Positions 1-11,068 of a stretch of DNA of 64,000 bases are shown one piece after another (position 1 is the stretch's first letter; each line of letters opens with the position of its first letter). The notes under the pieces are model-generated. The model saw nothing but the letters and a program-made list of their open reading frames with translations. It searched no databases and was not told the DNA's origin. Both the position numbers and the translations under genes were made by a program. This DNA comes from Parachlorella kessleri (taxonomy: Eukaryota; Chlorophyta; Trebouxiophyceae; Chlorellales; Chlorellaceae). The DNA is taken from assembly GCA_001598975.1 (NCBI GenBank), contig BBXU01001685.1, forward strand, positions 25,201-89,200. The letters run 5' to 3'.

Positions 1-19
1 TTCTTGCCTTGCTTTGCAG

Positions 20-1253
20 GCAAGTTTTTGGTGGCCCGCAAGGGCAAAGGCTTGACTGCTTATGGTCTGGTGGACGCCCAGTCGGCCAAAATGCAGCGGC
101 TGGGCCAGGGGTCAGGTGCGCTGGCTGTGAAGATTACCTGCTGACCATGAATCAAACTCTGTCGTTTTGACATCCTGTTGCTTTATGCTGTGCAGCAGGC
201 ATGCATTAGCTTGCCCCTCTTCACCATACATGCACCAGCCTGACCGTGCTTAGCTTGCCTCGCTTTACTATGCATGCACCAGCTTGGCTGTGGTGTATGG
301 ATTTCAGCCACGCGCTTCTGCTTCCTGCAGGCGACATGCCCTGCCCCGTGTCCCTGGAGATGCTGGAGGAGTGGGAGGCCTTCGAGAAAGGCTTCAAAAG
401 GGCAGTGCACGATAACTCAGGTGGGTGATTCATGTTGGTGCCTTTAAGGCCAGTTGAGCAATTCTGCTCAGGTTAGTTGTTCTGTACAGTTCTCATGCTT
501 CCGCCTGCCTTCTGCTCATGAAATGGTTAGCACAATTGTTCTGGGATCGAGCCCTCCCCATCTGCCTTCTGCATATTCACATGGTTAGTACAAGTGGGCT
601 TAGGGTTAGGGACCTAAGCTTTCAGCTTCATCATATTGTGGTTTACTGCTTGCAGAGGGGGGTGAGCTGGTGCTGGAGAGCGTGGCTGACGGAAGCCCGC
701 TGGAGGCATGCTTTTTCCTGGGCCAGCTGCGTCAACCCAACTACGACCTATCCAAGGCTGCCAAGGGTGATATGATGATGAAGGTGGGTGGGGTGGAATA
801 GGATGCAATGTGCAATCCTTATACTACAACCTGTGTGTGAAGCGAGCATTCAGCCATACAGGGCTTGCTTCGTGGCCTGTGTGGCGCAACTTATAGGTTG
901 AATGAAGAGGAGACAGGGGTGAGTGGGTCTGACAGGGCTGGATGCAGGGATGGTCTGTGTCTTGTCTGAGTTCTGTCTGTCTGGGATGAAGCAAAGGCCA
1001 CTAGAACAGCAGGTGAACTTGGACTTTGTTGCTCACCCTGATCCACCACACGCCTGCGCAGGTGCCGCTGCTGGCCACCTGCCGGACTGTGCAGCGGTTG
1101 CTGGATATTGAGCGGCGCACTGCAGAGGACTGGAAGGCTCGTGCCCTCTCTGCCGAGGCAATGCTGGAAGGTGTAGCAGCAGCAGGGGCTGGGAAGGGCG
1201 CGGGGCGACCTCCCAGCACTGGCACCCGTAAGCGGCTCACAGGAGAGTCCTGA
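20..1253 (+). CDS. 3' part of an unrecognised gene, four exons visible
   Basis: Exons 20-115, 331-420, 656-783 and 1062-1253 join in frame; the first acceptor (TTTGCAG) lies at the window edge, so upstream exons are missing. The visible 168 residues are soluble and moderately charged. The last exon predicts a helix with the pattern CRTVQRLLDIERRTAEDWKA and ends in a Gly/Ala/Lys-rich tail closed by TGA. All donors are GT. I recognise no domain and assign no function. The frame continuity and plausible splice sites make it a real gene in my view, but its true start and length lie outside the window. It converges on the minus-strand gene that ends at 1710. Confidence 0.6.
905..955 (-). repeat. 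Fragment of the short dispersed repeat family
   Basis: On the minus strand this stretch carries the family core GCATCCAGCCCTGTCAG, which recurs at about eight places in the window. It lies in intron 3 of the first gene and is truncated relative to the copies at 10265 and 33656. Confidence 0.45.
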
Positions 1254-1709
1254 GTCTTGCACACAAGAGCTGTGCTGCAAGCTTACCAGCATGTTCAGGA
1301 CGCATGGCCGGCACTTTACAGCCTGGAACTGTCCAACTCTGGTTTAAGCCAGCATTTGAGCTGCCAGCCGGGTCACAGTAAACCTTGTCAGCACTTAGCA
1401 CAAGTACCGTCTATTGAGGCCAGAACTTGTAACACCGCACATGCGAGCATTACAATTACCTGAGAGAAAAGTAAAAAATTTAGAAAATGGGTGTCCAGCG
1501 CAGCACAGGCCATCAACCTCAGAAGGGGCTCACAAGTACCTGCTGACCGCCAGGCGCTTTGGTCTGTTCAGCAGGTGCTGAAGACTACACAGCTTCAACA
1601 TCACTCCGCTGACAACGCATCAACCCTGCCTAGTTTGCAGCTGGCAGCTGTGGGCCCAATCCATCATGATAACAAGTAACGTAACGCCGGCATGCTGGCA
1701 GCTGAGGGC
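1254..1709. other. Convergent 3' intergenic region
   Basis: About 456 bases between two convergent stop codons. Both 3' UTRs are expected here. A minus-strand TGTAA-like signal (TTACA on the plus strand) occurs near 1450. I see no other gene. Confidence 0.5.
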
Positions 1710-4449
1710 TCATTCCAACATGTCCGCCAGCGTGTTATAAAAGGCAGCAAAGTCCCTGCACACAAGCACCAGAATAGCAACAAGAATCATACTAACTAAA
1801 TCAAATCCATACAAGACCAAATGTCAACCCCGCCTCGCTTTCTAAGCTGGCCACAAACATGCAGACCTCCCGTGTTGAATCCATTCACAGATGCAGCCTC
1901 ACCAGGACCAGCCCCACCTGTTAAGCAGTGTCAAGCGGACGCACCTGTCATGGTCTAGCATAGCACGCCGGAGGATGGGCTCGTGTGCGGCAGGTACATA
2001 AGTCACTACAGCATCATGTCCAATGGCGGCATGCTCTGCCTCGCCCTCAGCATGTACCTGCAGCAGAGTGGGTACTGCCATCTGGCGTCTCTCGCTGTCA
2101 TCCAGAACTCCCTAGCTTCAAAAATTCCTATCACTCTCAACAGCGTTGCCCGTTTTTACCAGCCATTGACCAGCACATGCAAGCCAACAGGTCCAGGCGC
2201 TTTAAGCAAGTATGAGACAAGGACACAAACATCCACCACTCTGGGGGGGAGCCGCATTGCCACCTGCCATTGCTAAGCAGCCAACCTGCCCATACAAGAA
2301 CCCACATCTTGTCCGGCCACCTCCACGCCTGCCCACCCTGCCACCTTTAGCAACCCCAGTATAAAAGGGCGGCCTACGCACCAATCCAGCCACCCCCACA
2401 GCCACCCACCTCTAGGAACACCCACTCCTTGAGCGGCCTGCCCTGTGGCGCCAGCACTTGCTCGTTAAGGGTACGGAAGGCATCCAGCATCCAGGTCTTT
2501 TCGTAGTCGGCCATGTACTCAATGGCTAGGTTGTAGCCCATGGCGTAGGTAGCCTGTGAGGAGAACAACCAGGTGGTCACAGGAATGGGGCGGGGAGTGT
2601 TCCGCGTGCAGCAGGAGAGGTCAGCAAGCAGTTGAGAGCGGGATCGGCTGAAGGAGGATGCTGTAACAGGCTGTCCACACAGCGGTGCAATCTGCTGCAG
2701 CCCTCCATGCACTGCACAACTTCTATGGGCCTTGCCGGCTTTATAAAACATGGCAGGCGTCTTTGTGCCTGCATTCCAGAACTTCCAGCAATACAGCCTG
2801 CATATGGCTAAGACTCTATAAAGCTACGCACAGCACTGCCACAGGCTGGAGGCCATGGCAACCGAGTTGTGTGGCCATAACATAGCATGTACCTGCTCCA
2901 CTCGGTCCGACGAGCAGCCCTGCATGATGTCCCGCATCATCTGCTCGAACAGCAGTACCGCATTTGCCGGGCGTGGGTTGGCCTCCAGCAGGGACTCCAG
3001 CGGCTCACGCATGAGGTCCTGGTACCAGGCCGAGAACAGCTCGCGGTGCGTGCAGGCTGTAGAAAAAGACAATGAGGATGTTCCAGATTTGACCATGGTA
3101 CTAGTAAAAGCGTAAAACTTGTTTCGGCAGCCAGGCAGTGCAGCTGAGCTCAACGCGGGGGTGACAGAGCACATTGCCTGCTCTCAACCAACAACTTTTG
3201 CCTCCCGCACCCTCCCAGCTGCCCACCTGTCATCGATTACCACCTTCGCCTCCCTGCAGCTCACCCTGTGGCTCGTTGTTGTGCATGCCATACTCTCCCG
3301 CCAGCGGCTGGATCAGATTCTTCAACGCAATGTCGCGCCGCACATAGTCAGTCATCCCGATGGTCATCTGGACCTTGAGGAGCACCGCGGTGAAGGCGGG
3401 GTTGAATGACTCCAGGTTGAAGGCCAGCTCATGCATCACAGGCCGCAGCTTGGACTCTGCATCGGGGAGGAAAGGACACACTAGAAAACTTTGCAGGATT
3501 GAGAGTGCAGCAGACAGGCGCAATTTGCAGCGGGCAAGATGCGAGACTGTAGTCAGGGTGTAGCTGGCGAGGATGCAAGAGTAAAAAGGGGAGGCACAAA
3601 GTAGCGACCCAGTCAAGTGCGAACCTGGGCAACCCATCAAGCACATGGACCCCTTTAGAAGCAGCTGGCAACTCGAGCTCCCTCAAGCTGAGTCATTCTG
3701 TCAGTGCAGCGGATACCTACACTCTCCACCACAACGCCCCATCAGAGCTGCGGCAGTGAAGGCTGCCTGGTGAGCTGCTCACCCCAGTTCTCTGCCGTGA
3801 GGTTGGCAAGGTTGTCATTGAAGCGCCGGAGTGCCGCGATTGAGGCGCCATGATCTAGCTCTGCCTGCAAGAGCAGGTTGTTATGTATATTACTCGGTAC
3901 GGGAGGGCAAAGCAGCAGTGCCGCTGGCCACTGAAGCCGGGTGAAGGAAAAGGAAAAGAAGCTGGGTGAAGGAGAAGGAAAGAAAGCCGGGTGAAGGAAA
4001 AAGAAAGCAAGCCGGGTGAAGGAAAAGGGAAAAGAACCAAGTTTGCATCTTCTGCAATGATGACTGCAGAGCGACTGGGTAAAAGACTCGCTCTCCTAGG
4101 TATGTGCTTTAACACCACCGCTCCGTGGTGTGGACTGCACCTCACCTCCAGAGCTTGCACTGTCTCCCTAGAGATCAGTTCAGGCCTGTCAAGGGCCACC
4201 TGCTGGTTGCCTGCAACTGCCCAAACAAAGCACCAGGTTACAAGCCTTAAGGTTTTCTTTTTTCCCCGGCAGACTGACCAGGCTGGGCAGCGAAGTCTGG
4301 AAGTGCAACTTATCCACATGCAGTCGGAGATGGGGTGCATCGAGGTGGCCATCGACCAATGCAACCTGCCTGTTCGACATACCGTTGCGGACAGTCTCCA
4401 AGGTGCGTGCGGGAGCCTGGACACAAACTGCTGCCAGCCTCTGCATCAT
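1710..4449 (-). CDS. Putative haem-oxygenase-like (HDO/TenA-fold) protein, 290 aa
   Basis: Eight minus-strand exons join in frame: 4383-4449, 4146-4210, 3783-3864, 3265-3456, 2893-3056, 2410-2553, 1945-2057, 1710-1755. The product is all-helical without membrane segments. Its C-terminal half holds the helix EWVFLEVHAEGEAEHAAIG followed by HDRDFAAFYNTLADMLE, the E/H-rich pattern of the haem-oxygenase-like diiron fold (iron-containing redox enzyme, TenA/PqqC relatives). The family call rests on this pattern alone; substrate and metal are unknown. The first 22 residues (MMQRLAAVCVQAPARTLETV) are basic and alanine-rich, perhaps an organelle signal. The start is the first ATG after a TATATA motif about 55 bp upstream. 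Intron 2 holds a 25-bp tandem repeat. Confidence 0.7.
3936..4036. repeat. 25-bp purine-rich tandem repeat, four units
   Basis: Four head-to-tail units begin GCCGGGTGAAGG (the second begins GCTGGG) and run 3936-3960, 3961-3985, 3986-4010 and 4011-4036. They lie inside intron 2 of the haem-oxygenase-like gene. On the transcribed strand the array is a long pyrimidine tract. Confidence 0.9.
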
Positions 4450-4503
4450 CAAACCCAGCGAGTTAGCCAGGCGTTTAGGCGAGTTAAAGCAATTGTTAAA
4501 GAA

Positions 4504-4509
4504 TATATA
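4504..4509 (-). promoter_or_regulatory. TATA-box candidate
   Basis: TATATA on the minus strand, about 55 bp upstream of the chosen ATG at 4449, a spacing that fits a short 5' UTR. Confidence 0.4.
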
Positions 4510-5606
4510 CGCGAAACCTGTATGCGGTTTATACCTTGCAAGGCCGTGGTGCAAGGACGCATGCCACTTTCTTGGCCGGCATCACAGCCTTGCATCCCGG
4601 AAGGGCAGGCAGAAACTGAGCCATAGCGGTCGCCATCTTATTGGAAACAAGAAGGGTGTTTTGTATCGAGGGACAAGTTCGCACATATCGACCTGAGGAC
4701 CTTGGGAGGGTTACTGGGAAGGAAGGAGTACGGGCGGTACACCACCTAGATGTAACCCTGGGCCTGGTGACTCCAGTTGCCAGGGCTATTCAAAGCTCAA
4801 TATTGGAGGTGCTAGGCAATGCGAACAGGGGACAGGTGGGGGTCTACTAAGATAATTGCTCGCAGTGGAGGCGAGTGGAGGTCATAGGGAACCACCCGGG
4901 AGCCAGCCACACATTACCTACAGCCTATGCGGCCATGGGGCCTTCACCAGCATTTCTCACTTTATGATTCCCACCCCAGTAGGCGCCCCACTGCAGAAGC
5001 ATGAAGGATGCAAGGGGCCAAACCATACACAATGTGCGCACCAAACGACGGCCCACATAATCGGATACCAAACAGCAGATACCAAACATGTTTTGAGGCG
5101 CAGAGGGTCCCCAGCCTTCAGCGTGGCTAAAGACCCCTACTGCGCAAATGTCTTGACTGCCGTCCTAGAGGTCCATACTTTGCTATGCATGCAAGACCCT
5201 ATCAGACGGGCAGAGAAGGAAGGAAAGTACACATTGACCTAGACAATGAAACGGAAAGGTGGTCTACATGCAACACTTGTCCTGGGCATCCTCGATTGAA
5301 GTTCATGTTAGGCCAAGCACAATGCTATCCCTGTGCTCGGCCATGCGCAGGGCCCCTCTGAATCCTAGGCATAATCGCGCTGTTCATTGGATACCCTACT
5401 CCCTTAGCTCTCTCAATAGCTCGCTGTGCAGCACGTATGCCACCGGGAGTGCACAAGGACAAGGGCTTCCTAAGCCGTGCCTCCCCAAGGAAGCACGCAC
5501 ACCGTCGATAGCCTCAGCTGCTAGACAGGGAGCACGCTGAGCTGACCTAGCTGGCAGCCAGCCAACACATGGTCAAGGAATTGTGACAGGAACACCCCGA
5601 GCCGGT
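4510..5606. other. Intergenic region, no gene recognised
   Basis: About 1.1 kb between the haem-oxygenase-like gene start and the ZNF706-like stop. Reading frames here are short and lack splice-consistent continuation. It should hold the promoter of the first gene and the 3' UTR of the second. Confidence 0.5.
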
Positions 5607-6292
5607 TTACTTCTTCTTGCTGCCGCGCACCGCAACACCCTGTGTTGTGACGCCCCCTACCATCGCATGCAAGTCCTCAACCTTCTCCGGCTCCCACGGC
5701 AGCTTGGGATGCTTCGCCTCAAAATGTATCTGCATCGTTTTCAAGTCGGGCGCTGACTGGCCGCACGCAGGGCACCTGCACCCAGGCAACCAAGGCGCGC
5801 CTCACGTAGGCTGACTGGACACTGTCACACACCCTGGAACAGAAGTGAATGCTGCTGGGCGAGTGTCCCGTCTCGCAGGGTGCATCTCCCACAAAGCCTG
5901 CTTACAGAGTCACTCACTTATATCTAGCGTGCCCCACAGATCCTCCTTTCCGGTCCTGCAGTCCAGCCTTACCGCCGCCAGCGTTGATTGTTGCCGCCTG
6001 CAAAGAAGACACCTTGGGAGCATGAGTCCGCCTGGCTGTACTTGTGCAGCCCTTGTCTTACCACGTCAGGATTGCCACACAGCACGGCCATGCGAGACTT
6101 GAGAACAACAAAGGGGCTGGCCACTTGCCTTGGCTTTGGCAGCGAGCTCTGCAGCCTGCAGAGCAACAAGAGCAGGCTTGGTTGGCTGGCGTAGGGCTCA
6201 GCCGGCAACTATCTGCCCCATGCGGACATGCGCGCGTAGCACTCCTGAAATCATGCACTCACAGTGTGTTTGGCGGGCTTAGCCTTTCCCAT
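5607..6292 (-). CDS. ZNF706: ZNF706-type small C2H2 zinc-finger protein, 92 aa
   Basis: Five exons on the minus strand: 6263-6292, 6129-6155, 5973-5997, 5806-5833, 5775 down to 5607. Four of the five are only 25-30 nt. The N-terminus MGKAKPAKHT is followed by an Ala/Lys-rich stretch, then one zinc finger with ligands in CPACGQS and HFEAKH, closely matching the finger of animal ZNF706 and plant At2g23090-type proteins (C-x2-C, DLKT, HFEAKHPK). It ends in a Lys tail (SKKK). These small proteins are described as nucleic-acid or chaperone-associated factors; the exact role is uncertain. Intron 2 starts with GC (GCAAGT). The gene lies head-to-head with F-box/LRR copy 1, 328 bp apart. Because the exons are so short, automated annotation may miss the 5' half. 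Confidence 0.85.
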
Positions 6293-6620
6293 CTGCCACA
6301 ACACTCTGCAGCCGCGCCGTCCCTAATAGCACCTGACGTGCCTACGGGCCAGTTCTTGTATATGACCGTGGGGCGACCTGCCCGTAATAGTAGGTCTGGA
6401 ATGGCTTTTGGATACACTGAAAGAGTCTTGTAGCGCCGACACGAGACCGCATGCCCAGCAGGGGCTGCTCTGTGTGCGTTGCCCAGTTGAAGGAGATAAA
6501 CAATCGAGGACCCCCTTGTAACGTACCTTGCATTGCAACTAACGGCTGTCCTAGAGCCCACTGCATCCTATGCATAAGGAACTGTAGGAACGTATACCCA
6601 CATGCAGCCTTGTTGCAAAC
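6293..6620. promoter_or_regulatory. Divergent promoter region, ZNF706-like / F-box-LRR copy 1
   Basis: A 328-bp interval separates the two start codons. Its right part, from about 6410, is homologous to the regions upstream of LRR copies 2 and 3 (shared CCGCATGC...CAGCAGG and GAAGGAGA blocks), so it is the left edge of the tandem unit. Confidence 0.5.
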
Positions 6621-9600
6621 ATGTGCGTTGTGCCCCCGCTGCGCGCCTCTCCTTCCATAAAGGCAGTGCTAGGCAGCTCGGACCTTCTGTGCCACATCTT
6701 GTCTTTCTGCGGCAGGTGGGCCGCCCCGCAGGCCATACATGTGCTCAAAAACACAACTGATCAAGCCGTCATGAACTTTGACCTGTTGCTCCTACAATTT
6801 ACTCGCAGTCGCGTAGACGTTCTCCTGAAGCTGAGACGGGTGTGCAAGGGTTGGAGTAGCGCCTGTGAGAGGGCACTACGTCTGCAGCCGGTGCGAACGC
6901 AGTAGCCATCTTTCATGTCAACTCCAGCACTGCCTTTGTGCCAAAGTACTTTGCTGCTAGCTTCCTGCTGTTCTTATGTGGTGCACGTCGAGCCCGCCTC
7001 TTTCCCAGTGCTGGTTTTCTCCATCAGGGTGCAGTTTTGTTGGGTCACTAAGTGAGTCCCACTGCGGCGCTCAGACCCTTGCTCGTGATTGACACGGCTT
7101 AAACCCATGCACTGTGTTCTACACAGGAGCCACGCCTCTTGTGCCGGAGAGCTGTGCCTCTTCAAGGCGGCGGTCCCCAATCAGGCACCTTCTTTCACTC
7201 CCAGTTAGCGGGGCTTCTGTCCACTCTGCGCACAGCGCATGTTGACCTTTGCTGCTGCTTGGGCGCACATCCAAGTGTGGTTAACCTCAAAGCCACTACA
7301 CGCCTGACTGCGATGGCTATCACAGCAATGCCCATGCTGTCCCGCCTGGATGTGACCCTGCCTACACCGGCCTTCGCTGTCATAGGCAGGTGTGTTTCTA
7401 ATGTGGCGCTCTATACAATGCTGCCTGCACCAAATGAAATTGGCTTCAAACCGCAGTCGCCCAGGGGCTAGCAGCCCCACACTTGTCCCTTTCTCTCAAT
7501 CTCTACGTGCTTGCTGCTCGTCATAGTCAAAACATGTCGACCGGTCCACCGTCTTGCAGGGTTCTTCCACGATCGCTTCACCTCACCAGCCTGACAGTGT
7601 TCTTCCGAGGGGCTTCTAATTCTGAGCTTGTAGAGGTGGAGGTGGAGGAGGAGGAGGAGGAGGAAGGCAAAGCATTCAGACGGGCTCTGCGCTGCCTTCC
7701 TTTCCTCCAAGTATGTAGCTCTCTGTAGTGCATGTGCCTCGTGCGCTGCACTGTCATACCAGGGTGCCTGCAGCAAAGGCAGTGAGGGGTATGACTGCCC
7801 AGCCATCCCGCAGCTATCCCTAGATCGCGCGCTGTTCCCCAGCTAGCACAGGTGCGCACTCGTCCGGCAACGCAGTTTCGAGTTTCGAAGCGTACCTGTG
7901 CATCTGCAGGAGCTCACCATAACCAGAATACCCATTGATGCTGAGCTTGGCTTTGACCTAATGAAGGTGAGCAGCCCCTGCCATGTGCTTGGTTGTTTCT
8001 CCTTTCTTGGCCGCTCTGTCGGGGGGTTGGAGCTCTACTTCCCCTCCTCCAAGCATCGCATGCGGCTGATGTTGCGAGGACGGCCAACCTTTGCAGTGTT
8101 TGCTGCATACACGCAGTCTGCTGCTTGCCGGAGGCAGCAAGGTGCCTATCCCGGGGCCTGACCAGCCTAGACCTCTCTTTCTGCTCGCCCAACGGGGGGC
8201 ACAACCCTGCAGCAGCAGCTCTCCAGGGGGATTCGCTGCATCAGCTAGACCAGCTGGCGTCCCTCACGCGCCTGCAGCGGCTGCAACTCAACGGCCTACT
8301 GGGCGGGCAGCAGCATGTGCCCCCCGCCCTTGGCACCCTCACTTCCCTTGATCTGCAGGGCCAGGACCCAATGGTGCTTAGGGGAATCAGCAGCCTGGTG
8401 GTTCTGCGTGACCTGCGCCTGCAGGAGCTCTCAGAATGGCCCTCTGGGCTGGGGAGCCTGCGTTGGCTGACGCGCCTCGAGCTAAGAGCTGGCCGTGCGC
8501 TCGCCCTGCCCACTGGGTGTGCCCTGCCACCGCAGCTGCGGCATCTGGAGGTCAACACGGACATGGAGACGGATAGCTGCCCAATCGTCCTGCCCTCACT
8601 CTCCACCCTGGGGCAGCTCCAGCACCTACAGCTTGAGGAGTGCGACCTTGATGAGCTCCTTGACAGCCTGCCCCACCTCAGCTGCCTGACACTTTTGCGG
8701 CTCAGGTTCTGCCGCCTTGAGGGCGATCTGGGAGGCGAGGGCAGCCGGCTGCAGCTGTCACACCTGGCAGCCCTGCAGCATCTGCAAGTGGAAAGCTGCA
8801 CCCTCTCAGAGGCCCCAGCCGGTCTGCGTCAGCTGTCAGCCCTCACGGAGCTAGTGCTGGACAGCAACGACATCGGATTGGGCTGCTATTACTGCTCAGA
8901 CGACTCAGATGATGACGATGCCATGGATGAAGGGGACAGGCCAGCCACAGCAGGTCTGCTGGGTGCCATGTATGACGGGTTCATGTCAGACAGGGCTCTG
9001 GACGAGGACGACCGCATCTGGCTGGGTCCCACAAGCCCTCTTGCTACCTTAAGCCGCCTGCCAGCCTTGCAGAGGCTCAGTCTTCTGCGACAGTCTCCCT
9101 ACAGCGGCCACTGCCATCATCGGCACGGCAGCAAGTCAGCTCGGCGCCTGGTGCAGCAACAGCTACACACCTTCCTCTCCATGCCCAGCCCCACCCTCGC
9201 CAACATCACCTACCTGCAGCTTTCTTATGACAGCGGCAGCAGCGAGCAGCTGCCATGGAAAGGGTTGTCAGCTTGCCTGGCCAGCTTGCGCTCCCTGCGC
9301 CACTTGGATGTTATGCAGCGCTGCTCGTGCTGCTGGCCTAAGGGAATCAAACAGCTGCAGCATTTGACGCATCTAAGCCTCTGGTGCGTCTCCAGCGCCC
9401 CACCTTGCGCCCGGTCCGCCTTCCCCCTCGTGCCGGCCCGATTGCAAACCCTGCGGCTGGGCTGCAGGGAGGACGGCTCGATGGCAACCAGCCGCCAACC
9501 CCTGCCTCTCCCAGACAAGCTGCGGACAGCGTGCCCACAGCTGAGCCACCTGGCATGCCGCTTTGTGGACGGGCCAGCACTGGTTCGGGTGTTGCCACAC

Positions 9601-9843
9601 CTGGCTGGGTTGACGGAGCTGGATGTGCGCCATTGTGACCTCTCCGGTGCCCCACTTGATTTGGGGCGGCTGCGGAGCCTGCAGCGTGCCAGCTTTCAGC
9701 TCTGCAGGATCTCGCAGCCGCCTGTCGGGCTGTCTACTCTGGGTGCCCTAACCAAGCTCGAGCTGCAGGGCAATGCTCTTAGCTTTGGCAGTGAGAGGGT
9801 GGTGCGTGGTCAGGCTGGCTGTCATGTAGATGTGGAGTTTTGA
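6621..9843 (+). CDS. F-box/LRR protein, tandem copy 1, 785 aa
   Basis: Exons 6621-6715, 6809-6890, 7127-7389, 7560-7710, 7910-7966 and 8134-9843 join in frame. Residues 15-60 are F-box-like (SSDLLCHILSFCG, then LLKLRRVCKGWSSACERALR), typical of SCF substrate receptors that bind SKP1. Exon 4 has an acidic run of seven Glu. The 1.7-kb last exon encodes leucine-rich repeats (L-x2-L-x-L-x2-C/N, e.g. LTSLDLSFC), interrupted near its middle by an Asp-rich loop (SDDSDDDDAMDEGD). A role in ubiquitin ligase substrate choice is inferred from architecture. The ATG used has no counterpart in copy 3, whose start aligns a few codons later. Its promoter faces the ZNF706-like gene. Confidence 0.85.
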
Positions 9844-10619
9844 CTTTAAACTTCAGACTTCTCTGTCCAAAGCAGCATAAAATATATCATTTTCTTAATA
9901 TACTCCGTATTTCCAATTGCGTTCATACCTGCCTGCCTGTGGGAGCTTCTCCCATCAAAGTCCTGCTAAAAGCATGGCCGTGCATGTTGTGTAGTGTTTG
10001 GCAGCCAGCTGGTGTGCCTTGTTCGTGTCAACTGTATTGTGGACTGGAGGCCTCACCGCTGACGAGATGCTGCATGCTTATTGGTGGTGGGGTAATAAGG
10101 CTCTGAGGACCACGTCAGATGGGTGCATGATCATCCCCACTGTCAGATAGGGTCTGCCGGCTTGACAGGACCAACAACCCCTTCTCTGAGTCACCAATAG
10201 CCCTCTTGCAACCAAGAGGAGGGGCACCATCATCATCATCATCACCATCATCATATCATAGTGGCAAGACTCAGGCAAGACTGCATCAAACCCTGTCAGC
10301 CCCGTATACCCCTAACTCCTCTCTGATCGCACTACCTGCCACCCTTAATAAAGACTCAGGCTCATTCTGCATCCAGCCCTGTCAGTCCAGCCCAGCTCTC
10401 ACTTCCTGTTCTCACTTCCTGTTCGCACTACCTGCCACCCATGCTAATAGTGGACGGCTTGGGACGCTGTAAGTTGTGGCCCTGATTCCGTACCTTTTTG
10501 GAGAGTCTGCAGCTACTAGCTCGGGCTAGCAAGCCAGGTAAGCCTTAAGACATACTCTGAGGCAGTTGCTGACCCTGGTGTCCCTCTGAAAGCTTAGCAG
10601 TACATAAGACGCCACAGAC
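9844..10619. other. Downstream flank of F-box/LRR copy 1
   Basis: Non-coding flank shared with copy 2 (10454-10585 is nearly identical to 14941-15080). It contains a CAT/ATC microsatellite at about 10228-10257 and one inserted short repeat at 10265-10446. No gene seen. Confidence 0.6.
10265..10446 (+). mobile_element. Short dispersed element inserted with 7-bp target duplication
   Basis: The insert is flanked by ATAGTGG at 10258-10264 and 10447-10453. The paralogous site downstream of LRR copy 2 (14934-14940) has a single ATAGTGG running straight into the same ACGGCTTGGG flank, i.e. an empty site. The element has two related halves carrying CCCTGTCAG, the second with the full core GCATCCAGCCCTGTCAG, and ends CACTACCTGCCACCCATGCTA. 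No terminal inverted repeat and no coding potential are seen, so the class (SINE-like or other) is open. Confidence 0.8.
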
Positions 10620-10840
10620 TTTCTAAGTCAGCCTACGGTGTGCCAAGGTGGATCCTATAGGGTCTTACAGGAGGAGGAGCATAAGCTCGTATTTGCAGTT
10701 TGGGGCTCCATCTTACAGGAACAGGGTACCGGCCCTGTTCCCATCTTAGAGGTGGGCTTGTGGTAATATTGGCATTCTCTCCAGCCAAGTGGCATGCTAG
10801 GGCTAGGGGCATGTGGAGGACCTTTCCATATTATCTCCTT
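10620..10840 (+). pseudogene. Relic of Lifeguard exon 1 and intron 1 start (unit 1)
   Basis: This stretch aligns with 20578-20770, the 5' UTR, exon 1 and intron 1 start of the Lifeguard gene. The start codon position reads ATA (10681-10683) instead of ATG, followed by recognisable AGCTCGTATTTGCAGTTTGG. Similarity stops near 10840, where the upstream region of the next F-box/LRR copy begins. Confidence 0.75.
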
Positions 10841-11068
10841 AGTATATAGGGCTAGAATAGCTCTTGGACACACAGCAAGAGTCTATTGTCCCGACAAAAT
10901 ACCGCATGCACAGCAGGGCTGCTATGTATGCTTTGCCGAGTGAAGGAGAACAAAAACCTCTGTTGTATCTCGCTTTGCATTGAAGGCTCGTCTAGGGTAT
11001 TCTGTAACCTGAGAGTTCAGCGGCTGCAGCGGCGCATACAGATATGATATTATAGCTTTTGTTGCGTC

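Noticed and set aside
599..613. TTAGGGTTAGGG-like motif suggesting a telomere
   Set aside because: Only about two units, inside an intron; far too short for a chromosome end or an interstitial telomere array.
1945..2057. Reading the haem-oxygenase-like exon on to its in-frame stop at 1899
   Set aside because: The GTGCGT donor at 1944 joins a short last exon (1710-1755) that restores a family-like C-terminal helix, which is more convincing.
8241..8801. Minus-strand Ser/Arg-rich frame opposite the LRR exon
   Set aside because: Antisense shadow of Leu/Gln codons; the same frame recurs opposite the other LRR copies.
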